DNA of 64,000 nt from Williamsia limnetica. GTDB lineage: Bacteria; Actinomycetota; Actinomycetes; Mycobacteriales; Mycobacteriaceae. The notes below the pieces were generated by a model. The model was not told the origin of the DNA and ran no database searches. It worked only from the letters and a program-made list of their open reading frames with translations. This document shows, one piece after another, positions 25,613-34,038 of this stretch; position 1 is the first letter of the stretch; every line of letters begins with the position of its first letter. Location of the stretch: assembly GCF_003217475.1 (NCBI RefSeq), contig NZ_QJSP01000001.1, positions 186,001-250,000 on the forward strand. Direction: 5' to 3'. The position numbers and the translations under genes are program-made.

Positions 25613-26596
25613 TCAGACGTTCAGCAGCACTGACGAGCCGGCGCCCTGTGCTGTGGCCGCATCCACCAGTGTGCGTGCCGTCACCAGGTCCTGAAGGCCG
25701 ATCCCGACGGAGTTGAACAGGGTCACCTCGTCGCGCGAGCGCCGACCAGGCCGAGGGGAAATGATGACGTCACCGAGTTCGACGCCGACATCGCCGGCAG
25801 CCAGATGCCCTTCGGCGATGGCCAGCAGCACATCTCCCGATTTGCTCAATGCGGTTGCCGTGCTGTCCACGATCAAACGTGCATTCCCCATACCCGGTCC
25901 GTCGATCTCGCGATGGTCTGGCCGCGGCGGTGCGCCCACGGCGTTGAGATGGAGCCCGGGGTGGAACCACGCACCTTCGACGATCGGGGTATGCGATGGG
26001 GTGAGGGTGCACACGACGTCGGCTGAGGAGACAACACTCCGCGGCGACTCGGCGTTTTCGATCTGGAGATCGAGATCTGTTGTGCGTTGCCGAAATTGGT
26101 CAATGGTCGCGGTCGACCGTGACCACACGAGCACCTTCTCGATGGGTCGGATGGCACAGATCGCACGAGCGTGCTCGACGGCAAGTGTGCCCGCGCCGAT
26201 CAAACCCAGGGTGGAAGATTCCTCGCGGGCAAGGTGCGCGGTTGCCACCGCGCTCGCGGCTGCCGTGCGGATGGCGGTGATCAGTCTGCCGTCGAGAACT
26301 GCCTCACACTCGCCGGTCCGTGCCGACATCAACAGAATTGTCGAGCGTTGACCGGGTAGTCCGCGTGCGACGTTGTTCGGCATGTCCGACAACATCTTGA
26401 CGACTCCGGCGCCCGATCGGCGAGAGGTGGCGACCATGGGCAGGGCAGTCCCGCCGTCGATCAGAGGCAGTTGTGAGGGTGCGGGGTTGACCGCATCGCC
26501 GGTACTGAGGTCGACGTGGGCCTGTTCGACGGCTCGATAGACAGAAGTGCGGTCGATCAGGGCATCGATATCGGAGTGGGTGAGTATCAGAGTCAT
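25613..26596 (-). CDS. Ornithine cyclodeaminase/mu-crystallin family protein
   Basis: 327 residues. Substrate lid region RTAAASAVAT, Rossmann loop LGLIGAGTLAVEHARAI (about 125-141) and the conserved C-terminal motif FNSVGIGLQDL. Members are NAD(P)H-dependent ketimine reductases or cyclodeaminases acting on amino acids. The gene follows the second permease by 26 bp with the same orientation and is probably the last gene of the ABC importer operon, suggesting that the imported compound yields a substrate for it. Confidence 0.8.
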   Translation of the reverse strand: MTLILTHSDIDALIDRTSVYRAVEQAHVDLSTGDAVNPAPSQLPLIDGGTALPMVATSRRSGAGVVKMLSDMPNNVARGLPGQRSTILLMSARTGECEAVLDGRLITAIRTAAASAVATAHLAREESSTLGLIGAGTLAVEHARAICAIRPIEKVLVWSRSTATIDQFRQRTTDLDLQIENAESPRSVVSSADVVCTLTPSHTPIVEGAWFHPGLHLNAVGAPPRPDHREIDGPGMGNARLIVDSTATALSKSGDVLLAIAEGHLAAGDVGVELGDVIISPRPGRRSRDEVTLFNSVGIGLQDLVTARTLVDAATAQGAGSSVLLNV

Positions 26597-26622
26597 GACT
26601 GTGCCTTAGTGGTGAGTAGAGA

Positions 26623-27549
26623 TCAGGAGCGGCCGGCGTATGGAACGGTGAGGCAGGACGGTGCCCGTCTGCCTCCGACGACACCACTGATGGCGACGAT
26701 GGCGATGAGGTAAGGCAGCATCACGAGTACGGCAAAGGGAATATCGACTCCCACCGCAGGTAGGGCGAACTGCAACGCTCGAGCGACGCCGAAAAACAGG
26801 CACGCCCAGACGATGCCCAGTACCTTCCAGCGGCCGGCGATGACTGCGACCACGGCCAGGTAACCGAGACCGGCGGTCATGTTCTCGCTGAACGACTGCA
26901 CCTCGGACAATGCCAGCTGTGCCCCGGCGAGGCCACCGGTGGCGGAAGCGAGCAGCACACACAGTGCGCGGATCTTGTTGACTGACAATCCGGTCCAGCC
27001 GGCGGAGACAGCATCTTCGCCGACGGCGTCCACCCTGACACCCGCCATGGTCTGTCTCGAGAAAACCACGGCGATGGAGATCACGATGGCCACGCACACA
27101 TAACCGAGCAGGGACTGCCCGAACAACGCGGGCCCCACGACGGGGATATCGGTCAGGACGGGTATGTCGACGCCGGAGAACCCGGCTACGCCCTGCCCCT
27201 TCCCGCCATCGAGCAGGATCCTCGCACCGTACGTGGTCAGTCCCAGCGCCAGGGCATTGCTTGCGATACCGACGACGATCTGATCGGCGCGGAACCGCAC
27301 GGTGAGCAGCGCCTGCACCACACCGAAGACCAGGGTTGCGAAGACGCCAGCAAACACACCGAGGATTGCCGACTCGGTTGCAGCCGAGGCCAGGACACTG
27401 GCGAAGGCGCCGGTCAGCATCATGCCCTCCATGCTGAGGTTGAGCACCCCGGCCCGTTCACTGGTCGACTCGCCGGTGGCGGCAACGATCAGCAGGATCG
27501 CGAAAGCAACACCGCTGGTGAAGATCTGGGTGAGCATGTCGATGTTCAT
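26623..27549 (-). CDS. ABC importer permease, nucleoside/BMP type (YufQ-like)
   Basis: 308 residues, about eight membrane helices. The pattern FRADQIVVGIASNALALGLTTYGARI and ATGESTSERAGVLNLSMEGMMLTGAFASV are the hallmarks of the branched-chain-like permease family that pairs with BMP lipoproteins. It overlaps the first permease gene by four bases. With a truncated partner permease the transporter may not assemble (see the permease entry). Confidence 0.85.
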   Translation of the reverse strand: MNIDMLTQIFTSGVAFAILLIVAATGESTSERAGVLNLSMEGMMLTGAFASVLASAATESAILGVFAGVFATLVFGVVQALLTVRFRADQIVVGIASNALALGLTTYGARILLDGGKGQGVAGFSGVDIPVLTDIPVVGPALFGQSLLGYVCVAIVISIAVVFSRQTMAGVRVDAVGEDAVSAGWTGLSVNKIRALCVLLASATGGLAGAQLALSEVQSFSENMTAGLGYLAVVAVIAGRWKVLGIVWACLFFGVARALQFALPAVGVDIPFAVLVMLPYLIAIVAISGVVGGRRAPSCLTVPYAGRS

Positions 27550-28682
27550 AGGTGCGCCTCTTCAGGGGCTTCGGTGAGGGCAGGGGTAGATCTGGCCCGC
27601 GGTGGTCTCGTTCGCGCGGTCGTGGTCCACAACGTCGCCCCGGCAATGAGGATGATCAGCACGCTTTGCACCACGGTGACGGTGGCTGACGGGACGCCCG
27701 CAGCCAGTTGCAGATTGATGCCACCGGCAACCAGAAAGCCCAGAAACACCGAGACCGCCGCGACGGCGGCCATCGACCCGCGGGCCAGCAGTCCGACCAC
27801 CAGGCCGGTGAAGCCGAAACCCGAGGAGAACCCTTCCGCGAGCACGAACGGCGCCGAGGTCACGAGTATGCCGCCGGCCAGGCCGGAGAATCCACCTGCC
27901 GTCGCGAGACCGAGGAAACGCACCCGGCCGACGCCGATCCCGAGCCGGGCCGAAGCGCTCGGTGACAGGCCGACCGACCGTAGTCGCAGACCGATCGAGC
28001 TGTGGCGCAGCACGATTCCGACCACGGTGAGCGCGAGGAGGGCGAGGACTATCGCGACCGTTGCGGGAGATCTCGTCAGACCCAGCAACGGCAGGTGGCT
28101 CGACTCGTTCAGCGATTCTTACTGGGGGAGTGTCTCGGACGAGGTGACGGGCTGCCGCAGCAACGCCGGCTCTTGAACCATCAGGACCACCAGTGCCAGC
28201 CCGACGAAGTTCAGCAGCAGCGTGGTGATGATCTCGCTGGTTCCGCGACGGATGTAGAGCCAGGCCGCGATGGCTGCCCAGCAACCGCCGGCAAGCACGG
28301 CCGCAAGGAGGGCGAGTGCGACACCGATCCAGACCGGCATCGACCCGGGCACACTGACGCCCACCGCGGTTGCAGCGATACCTCCGAGGCACATCTGGCC
28401 TTCGCCGCCGACGTTGACCAAACCGGCGCGGTAGGCAACGGTGAATCCGGCCGCGATGAACATGATGATCGCCGCATTGTTCAACGACGTTCCGATCGCG
28501 AAGGGGGAGCCGAGGGTCCCCTCGATGAGTGCATCGATCACCTCGCCGGGTCCCGCTCCCGCACCGGCCGCCAGCGCCAACCCGACAGCAGAGGCGAGGA
28601 GAAGGGCCACGGCTGCAACCGACAGCGGATTGCGCAGCCGGTCGCGCATTGCCCTGCGGCCAGGTCTGTTCAGCGCCTTCAC
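27546..28682 (-). pseudogene. ABC importer permease (YufP-like) interrupted by an in-frame stop
   Basis: A single permease frame of 378 codons starts at a GTG (28682) overlapping the end of the ATPase gene and runs in one frame to 27546, but an ochre TAA at 28119-28121 splits it at codon 188. N-terminal part: RRAMRDRL, then GTSEIITTLLLNFVGLALVV. C-terminal part: VLRHSSIGLRLRSVGL and a normal permease end. Both halves are recognisable and no base is gained or lost, so it is a nonsense change. The C-terminal half could only be made by re-initiation (ATG near 28088) or read-through. Either the importer is broken or this is a sequencing/strain variant. Confidence 0.85.
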
Positions 28683-30199
28683 GCGGCGACTCCCATCATC
28701 AATTCACCGATCGCGCTCGAGGCCGTCGGTGATCCGGCATCGACCGAGCCACGAATGCTGCCCCGGTAGGCGACCACGACGCGCGAGCACAGAGCGATGA
28801 GTTCATCGACCTCGCTGGAGATCACCAGTACCGCCGCACCGGTGGCAGCAGCGTCGCGTAGACGCTCGAGGACAGACGACACCGCTCCGACATCGAGTCC
28901 TCGCGTGGGCTGCGCCGCGACCACGATACGTAGACCCGGAGTCGACAGTTCTCTGGCGAGAACGACTTTCTGCTGATTTCCGCCCGACAAGGTCGCTACG
29001 GGGGCGTCGGGCCCGTCGGCACGAATCGAGAACTCGGATATCGCCTCCGTGGCATCGTCTTTCATCTGCCGACGATTCAGTAGGCCCCAGCGCCGATAGG
29101 AGTGGAGCCGCGCGAGCGCCATGTTCTCGGCAATGGAGAGTTCAGGGATCACGCCCTCGGCATGACGGTCCTCTGGAATGACTCCGACGCCTGCGGTGGT
29201 GCGCTGGGCCGGTGTCAGCCCCGTGATGTCAGCGCCGTCGAGGTATACCGAACCGCTGTCCGCTCCGATCGAACCGGCCAGTATCGCGGCCAGTTCCGAT
29301 TGACCGTTGCCTTCTACACCCGCTATGCCGACGATTTCGCCAGGACGCACGGCCAGGTTGACGTCTGCCAGCGCGATGCTGCCGTCCGACCTGGTCAGGT
29401 TGATTCCCTCGATGGTCAGACAGGCAGCATCGGTGGTAGGTCGCGGCGGCGGGGCCTGCGCTGCATCGACCGGTTGGGCACCGCCCAACATCAGGTCCAG
29501 CAAGGTGCGCAGCGGTGTCTGAGACAGTCGCCCGCCACCGGCGACCGAACCGTCACGCAGCACCGTCGCCGAGTCGGCCGCTCGGCTCACCTCGCCTAGC
29601 TTGTGGGTGATGAGGACCACCGATTTCCCGTCCGCCGCGAGGGCGGCACAGGTTCCGATCAGCGAGTCGATCTCTGCGGGGTCCAGAACGGCGGTTGGTT
29701 CGTCGAGCAGGATCAGCGACGGCTCCCGAAGCAGGGCCTTGACTATTTCGACACGCTGCCGGGCACCGATCGGCAGCTCGCTCACCCGAGCCGCGGTGTC
29801 GACCGTCAGCCCGTAAGAATCGGCAATTCGCTCGAGGCCGCGCTTGACAGCGCCGCGGGGTGGACGAAGGCCATTCCGCCCGAGTAACAAATTGTCCTCG
29901 ACGGTCATGGTGGGAATGAGGGAGAAGTGCTGGTGGACCATCGCGACGCCGGCGTCCAAGGCAGCTGCGGGCGTTCTCGGACTGTATTTTCGACCGCTTA
30001 TGGTCATCGAGCCCCGGTCAGGAGCCACAGAGCCGTAGACCACATTGCACAGTGTCGATTTTCCCGCGCCGTTCTCTCCGAGGATGCAGTGCACGGATCC
30101 GCGCTCGACCGTCATGGTGATTCCATCGAGCGCCCGGACGTTGCCGTACGACTTACCTATCCCGTCGAGGGTCAGCAGAGGCGAGGTTGCAGTTGTCAT
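28679..30199 (-). CDS. ABC importer double ATPase, nucleoside/BMP type (YufO-like)
   Basis: 506 residues from the second ATG, two ABC domains in tandem. Domain 1 (about 1-240): Walker A GENGAGKST, signature LPIGARQRVE, Walker B LILLDEPTA. Domain 2 (about 260-506): degenerate Walker A GVEGNGQSE, signature SGGNQQKVVLAREL, both typical of this family where one nucleotide site is weak. The start at 30199 avoids overlap with the upstream binding-protein stop at 30213. The GTG of the next gene overlaps its TGA. Confidence 0.85.
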   Translation of the reverse strand: MTTATSPLLTLDGIGKSYGNVRALDGITMTVERGSVHCILGENGAGKSTLCNVVYGSVAPDRGSMTISGRKYSPRTPAAALDAGVAMVHQHFSLIPTMTVEDNLLLGRNGLRPPRGAVKRGLERIADSYGLTVDTAARVSELPIGARQRVEIVKALLREPSLILLDEPTAVLDPAEIDSLIGTCAALAADGKSVVLITHKLGEVSRAADSATVLRDGSVAGGGRLSQTPLRTLLDLMLGGAQPVDAAQAPPPRPTTDAACLTIEGINLTRSDGSIALADVNLAVRPGEIVGIAGVEGNGQSELAAILAGSIGADSGSVYLDGADITGLTPAQRTTAGVGVIPEDRHAEGVIPELSIAENMALARLHSYRRWGLLNRRQMKDDATEAISEFSIRADGPDAPVATLSGGNQQKVVLARELSTPGLRIVVAAQPTRGLDVGAVSSVLERLRDAAATGAAVLVISSEVDELIALCSRVVVAYRGSIRGSVDAGSPTASSAIGELMMGVAA

Positions 30200-30212
30200 C
30201 GTCTGTCCCGAG

Positions 30213-31211
30213 TCAGTACGGCTCGACGGCGCCGGACACCAGCGCAGCCTCCGCATCGGTCAGGGCTTTGGTGACCGCGGGGTCGGCGGAGCATGGGATG
30301 AAATCACTGCCGCCTTTGTCCGTGGTGAAACCGAATGGCACCTGTGCTGCGGTCCAGGTGTCGGCCAGGGTCGAGGTGACGGCGTATTCGATCTCGGTAC
30401 CGATATCGGTGCGCACGAAACCTGCGTAGACGGTATTGGCGCAATCGCCCGGAATCGGCCCGCCAACCATGCGATTGCCTGAATCGCGGCCCGCTTGCTC
30501 GATGCCCTGCTTGCCGAGATTGACGATTTGTCCGAGGACGTCGGCACCGCCCGCGTAGGCGGTCCCGGCGGCCTGTTTCGCCTTGGCCGGGTCGTTGAAG
30601 TCGCCCACATACTGCGGATTGAGAACCTTGACATCAGGTCGGGCGAACGTCGCCCCATTGGCGAAGGCTCTGGCGGCGTTGACGATCGCAGGCAGTTCGA
30701 CGCCTCCGACGAATCCGACTGCGCCACTGGTTGACGATGCAGCCGCCACTGCCCCGGAAAGGAACTCGGCTTCCGCCTGTTGCGGGTCGTAGTACGCGAG
30801 ATTGTCCATCGGCTCGGCATCGGATGGACCACCGATTTCCACGAACTTGACGTCGGGGAACTGCGGTGCAACCTTCCGCACATCAGCGTCGGTCTGCCCG
30901 CCTACGGAGATGACGAGCTCGTTCTCGGACGCGAAGCGCTGCAAAGCCTGCTGGTAGTCGGCAGGCGAGACCTGCTCCACATAACTGAGTTCGACCCGGT
31001 CGCCGAGCGTCTTCTCGAGCTGTTGGTAGCCGAGGTAGCCCGACTCCATGAAACCGGTGTCGGTGATGGAACCGGGGAAGAAGACACCGACGGAGAGACT
31101 TCCGCCGTCGGTGTCCGCACCGGAGGTGCCGCAGGCCGACAGTCCCATCGTCATGATTGCTGCTGCTGCGAGCGCCAAGGGCACCCGCGGCATGGTGTTT
31201 CGTGTCTTCAT
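30213..31211 (-). CDS. BMP-family substrate-binding lipoprotein of an ABC importer
   Basis: 332 residues. Lipoprotein signal: MTMGLSAC with Cys27. The BMP domain is recognised by SVGVFFPGSITDTGFMESGYLGYQQLEK, a QTDADVRKVAPQFPDVKFVEIGG segment and the closing KGGSDFIPCSADPAVTKAL. BMP proteins bind nucleosides (for example Treponema PnrA) or, in some, other purine-like compounds. It is the first gene of the importer operon, controlled by GGTATACC operators between it and the divergent GntR gene. Confidence 0.85.
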   Translation of the reverse strand: MKTRNTMPRVPLALAAAAIMTMGLSACGTSGADTDGGSLSVGVFFPGSITDTGFMESGYLGYQQLEKTLGDRVELSYVEQVSPADYQQALQRFASENELVISVGGQTDADVRKVAPQFPDVKFVEIGGPSDAEPMDNLAYYDPQQAEAEFLSGAVAAASSTSGAVGFVGGVELPAIVNAARAFANGATFARPDVKVLNPQYVGDFNDPAKAKQAAGTAYAGGADVLGQIVNLGKQGIEQAGRDSGNRMVGGPIPGDCANTVYAGFVRTDIGTEIEYAVTSTLADTWTAAQVPFGFTTDKGGSDFIPCSADPAVTKALTDAEAALVSGAVEPY

Positions 31212-31242
31212 GGTTTTCTCCTGTCGCCCACCGCCGGGTTAG

Positions 31243-31252
31243 CGGTATACCG
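31243..31252. promoter_or_regulatory. GntR/FadR-type operator 1 (CGGTATACCG)
   Basis: A perfect 10-bp palindrome CGGTATACCG, 31 bp upstream of the binding-protein ATG and 127 bp from the GntR GTG. The GGTATACC core matches the TNGTNNNACNA-like sites of FadR-subfamily GntR repressors and recurs 65 bp away (centre to centre) at 31309. Confidence 0.6.
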
Positions 31253-31308
31253 TTAGAAGAAGGTTGCGGGAGAAGTGTTTCCATCCGATTACGGTCCCGT
31301 TAGTTATT

Positions 31309-31316
31309 GGTATACC
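31309..31316. promoter_or_regulatory. GntR/FadR-type operator 2 (GGTATACC)
   Basis: The second copy of the GGTATACC palindrome, embedded in TTGGTATACCGC. Its centre is 65 bp (about six helical turns) from operator 1, allowing two regulator dimers to bind on one face. It lies 62 bp upstream of the GntR start. Confidence 0.6.
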
Positions 31317-31378
31317 GCTCCAGGGTCCGAGGTTAGACTCGAGGAAACTGACAGAACCTGTGAAGAGGAGCTCGACTC

Positions 31379-32110
31379 GTGACGGTGGCAGAGGGACTGG
31401 ACGATCCCACGCAAGATCGAAAGTCTCTGCGTCAGCACGCCTATGAGGAGCTCAGGCAGCAAATCGTCGATCTGCGGTTGGCGCCCGGGTCCCGGTTGGT
31501 GGAGCGAGACCTGGCGGCTGAACTGGATGTGTCCCGGATTCCCCTACGCGAAGCCTTGCAGTTGTTACAGCAGGACGGGTTGGTGGTGCTCGTTCCCAGG
31601 CAAGGCGCAATAGTGTCACCGTTCGGCGAGAACGACGTGCGCGATCTGTTCGACGTCCGCGAAAGTCTGGAGGTGCTCGCCGCGAAACTCGCAGCCGAGC
31701 GCGCCGATGTCGACGGACTGGCTCGGTTGTCCGATCAACTCGAAGCGGCGCGGTCGGCCACTGCGCGTAAGGACCGTCCGGCAATCGCCCTCGCGAACGC
31801 TCGGTTTCATCGAATGATCGTCGATCTCGCGGCGAATCCGCTCCTCGAGTCTCTGTTGCGTCCGCTCGAAGCGCGCACCCAATGGCTGTTTCATCTGACC
31901 AAAGACCGTGACGCGGGCCGCCAGTGTCAGGAGCACGAGGAGATACTCGCTGCCATTGCCGCTCATGATCCCGAGCGCGCAGCCGAATCAGCTTTCCACC
32001 ACGTGCATTCGGGTCGTGCTGCGAGTCTCACCATGGCAGCCGAGTGGTCGAGCGGAGCCTTCGATCCCGTCGAAGCGACCAAGACCCGCCGACGTACCCG
32101 GGCGACCTGA
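31379..32110 (+). CDS. GntR-family (FadR-like, FCD domain) repressor
   Basis: 243 residues. N-terminal winged helix (APGSRLVERDLAAELDVSRIPLREALQLLQQDGLVVLVPRQGAIV), and a C-terminal FCD helical domain with the metal ligand residues in ARFHRMI, EHEEIL and FHHVHSGR. GTG start with a GAGGAG site seven bases upstream. It is divergent from the nucleoside-type importer and next to two GGTATACC operators, so it likely senses the imported compound or its product and represses both transcripts. Confidence 0.85.
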   Translation: MTVAEGLDDPTQDRKSLRQHAYEELRQQIVDLRLAPGSRLVERDLAAELDVSRIPLREALQLLQQDGLVVLVPRQGAIVSPFGENDVRDLFDVRESLEVLAAKLAAERADVDGLARLSDQLEAARSATARKDRPAIALANARFHRMIVDLAANPLLESLLRPLEARTQWLFHLTKDRDAGRQCQEHEEILAAIAAHDPERAAESAFHHVHSGRAASLTMAAEWSSGAFDPVEATKTRRRTRAT

Positions 32111-32130
32111 CGAACGCTCTGCGGAGTGAG

Positions 32131-32619
32131 TCAGTTGGCGGTGGAGTTGAACTTCTCCAGGTGCAGCGCTTTCATCTCTGCTTCGAGAACATCGGCGGGT
32201 CCATCTACCGGTAGGTTCGGCGCGACTGTGTTGATCGACAGGCCTGCAACCGGAGATGGTGGAGCGCCCCATTCGTGGAGCCAGGTGGAAAGCTGAGTCG
32301 ACGACACCGCGTAGACGATCCGTCCGAGGCCCACCCACGCATGAGCTGCGCTGCACATGGGGCAGTGCTCTCCCGAGGTGTAGACGACCGCACCGGCACG
32401 ATCTTCGGGCTCCATGTTGCCGACAGCCCACAATGAGATCGCAAGTTCTGGATGCCGGGTGTTGTCACCGTCTTTGACTCGATTGCGATCTTCGAACAGC
32501 GTCCGACCGGAACTGTCGACCAATACCGAGCCGAACGGCTCGTCGCCCGCAATCAACGCTTCGCGTGCCAGCTCGACGCATCGGCGCAGGTATTCGATAT
32601 CCCCATCAGAAACACTCAC
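32131..32619 (-). CDS. Nucleoside/guanine deaminase-like protein (CDA superfamily)
   Basis: 162 residues. Zinc site: His56-Pro57-Glu58 (HPEL instead of the usual HAE) and Cys86-Pro-Met-Cys89 in SGEHCPMCSAAH, with a Pro-Phe-Gly core EPFGSVLV. This is the guanine deaminase/tRNA adenosine deaminase branch of zinc-dependent deaminases. It is adjacent to the GntR gene and near a nucleoside-type importer, which supports a role in purine or pyrimidine scavenging. Convergent with the GntR gene. Confidence 0.8.
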   Translation of the reverse strand: MSVSDGDIEYLRRCVELAREALIAGDEPFGSVLVDSSGRTLFEDRNRVKDGDNTRHPELAISLWAVGNMEPEDRAGAVVYTSGEHCPMCSAAHAWVGLGRIVYAVSSTQLSTWLHEWGAPPSPVAGLSINTVAPNLPVDGPADVLEAEMKALHLEKFNSTAN

Positions 32620-32763
32620 AGCGCGAGCCTACGACACACAGGCGCACGTGAGTCCCTGATGCCCGTTTGGTCCGTTGCCCCAGTGACCAACCCGGCTTCC
32701 GGCGCTGAGAAGTCGCTCGTACGCCTAGGCTGGAATCCGACATCACGTCACTCCTGAAGATGC

Positions 32764-33231
32764 GTGGGGAATCCAATGAACACCAGAGAAAATGTCGTGG
32801 CACTCATGACGTCGAAGTCGCCCGCAGCGGACTCCACCCCGCGCACGTTCGCCAGGGTGGTCCTCGGTTCTGCGATGGTCTTCGCGGGGGTGGGTCACCT
32901 GACCTTCGCGCGGCAGGACTTTCAGGCTCAGGTGCCCGACTTCGTTCCGCTCGATCCAGATGTGACCGTCCTCGCCTCCGGGGTGGTGGAGATCGCTCTC
33001 GGATCGTCGCTCATCCTGCTCAAGAGCCGTCGCGCCGCGATCGGGCTCGTGCTTGCCCTGTTCTTCGTCGCGGTCTTTCCCGGGAACATCGCGCAATGGG
33101 TCAATCATCGCGACGCGTTCGGGCTCGACACCGATCAAGCCCGCGCCACGCGACTGATCTTTCAGCCTGTCCTCATCGCTTGGGCCCTGTGGTCGACAGG
33201 TGCCTGGGACGCCTTACGTGGACGTCGGTAG
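32764..33231 (+). CDS. DoxX-like membrane protein
   Basis: 155 residues with four membrane helices starting near residue 30 (ARVVLGSAMVFAGVGHLTFAR). The DoxX-family hallmarks are an early GxxHL segment and a short loop PDFVPLDPDVTVLASGVVEIALGSSL. DoxX proteins are redox-associated small membrane proteins; role here unknown. GTG at 32764 and ATG at 32776 are alternative starts. It is not overlapped by its neighbours. Confidence 0.7.
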   Translation: MGNPMNTRENVVALMTSKSPAADSTPRTFARVVLGSAMVFAGVGHLTFARQDFQAQVPDFVPLDPDVTVLASGVVEIALGSSLILLKSRRAAIGLVLALFFVAVFPGNIAQWVNHRDAFGLDTDQARATRLIFQPVLIAWALWSTGAWDALRGRR

Positions 33232-33343
33232 GCGCACTGGCTGAACTCGAATCCCGTGCCTGGTCGCCGTCGGCGATTACTTTGCGACCCTCTGCCGGTC
33301 AATATCTCCGACCACCAACAACCGAACTCATCGGAGGCACGCC

Positions 33344-33976
33344 ATGGGGCTCATCCACATCGAGATGTTCGCAACGCTCGACCTCGTCGGTCAGGCGCCC
33401 GGAGGTCCGGAGGAGGACCCAGCAGACTTTCCGTTCGGTGGCTGGCAGGCGCCCCTGATCGACGAACACACCGGAGCGCAGGTGGCTGCCTCGTATGAGG
33501 GCACGGATGCGCTTCTGCTGGGGCGACGGACGTATGACATCTTCGCCGGCTACTGGCCGTATCAGGAGGGTGGTCAGGACAACAGCATCGCCACCATCTT
33601 CAACAGCGTCCCGAAGTATGTGGCGTCCCGAGGCACACCCGACCTGTCATGGGATGGCAGCACGCAACTCGGTGCTGATCTGGCGGGCGCGGTGCGCGAG
33701 ATCCGGGAGCGGCACGAGAACATCAAGGTGGTCGGAAGTCTCGACCTGGTACAGACCCTGCTCCGTGAGAAACTCTTCGACCGTCTGGATCTGTGGGTAC
33801 ATCCGATCGTGCTCGGAGTCGGTAAGAAGGTCTTCGACGGCGGTGCCGTACCTACCAATCTGAGTCTGCTCGAGCCGCCGACCGCGTCGTCGGCCGGCAT
33901 CGTGTTATTGCGGTACGCGCTCGGCGACGGTGTCCCTGCAACAGGAGACATGACCGTCGATCGCGGCGACGAATGA
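33344..33976 (+). CDS. Dihydrofolate reductase/RibD C-terminal-fold protein
   Basis: 210 residues with the RibD/DHFR-like reductase signatures: GLIHIEMFATLDLVG, EGTDALLLGRRTYDIFAGYW, NSVPKYVASRGTPDLSWDGS and the final VHPIVLGVGKKVF. The family uses NADPH and is frequently called a dihydrofolate reductase family protein in actinobacteria, but is not a true DHFR. GGAGGCACGCC precedes the ATG. Single gene; a role in riboflavin synthesis is not implied. Confidence 0.85.
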   Translation: MGLIHIEMFATLDLVGQAPGGPEEDPADFPFGGWQAPLIDEHTGAQVAASYEGTDALLLGRRTYDIFAGYWPYQEGGQDNSIATIFNSVPKYVASRGTPDLSWDGSTQLGADLAGAVREIRERHENIKVVGSLDLVQTLLREKLFDRLDLWVHPIVLGVGKKVFDGGAVPTNLSLLEPPTASSAGIVLLRYALGDGVPATGDMTVDRGDE

Positions 33977-34038
33977 CCGATCGCCTGGGCGGGTCACCGG
34001 CCGCGCGACGGGCTGACGGTCGGCGTGCTCGAAGGGGA

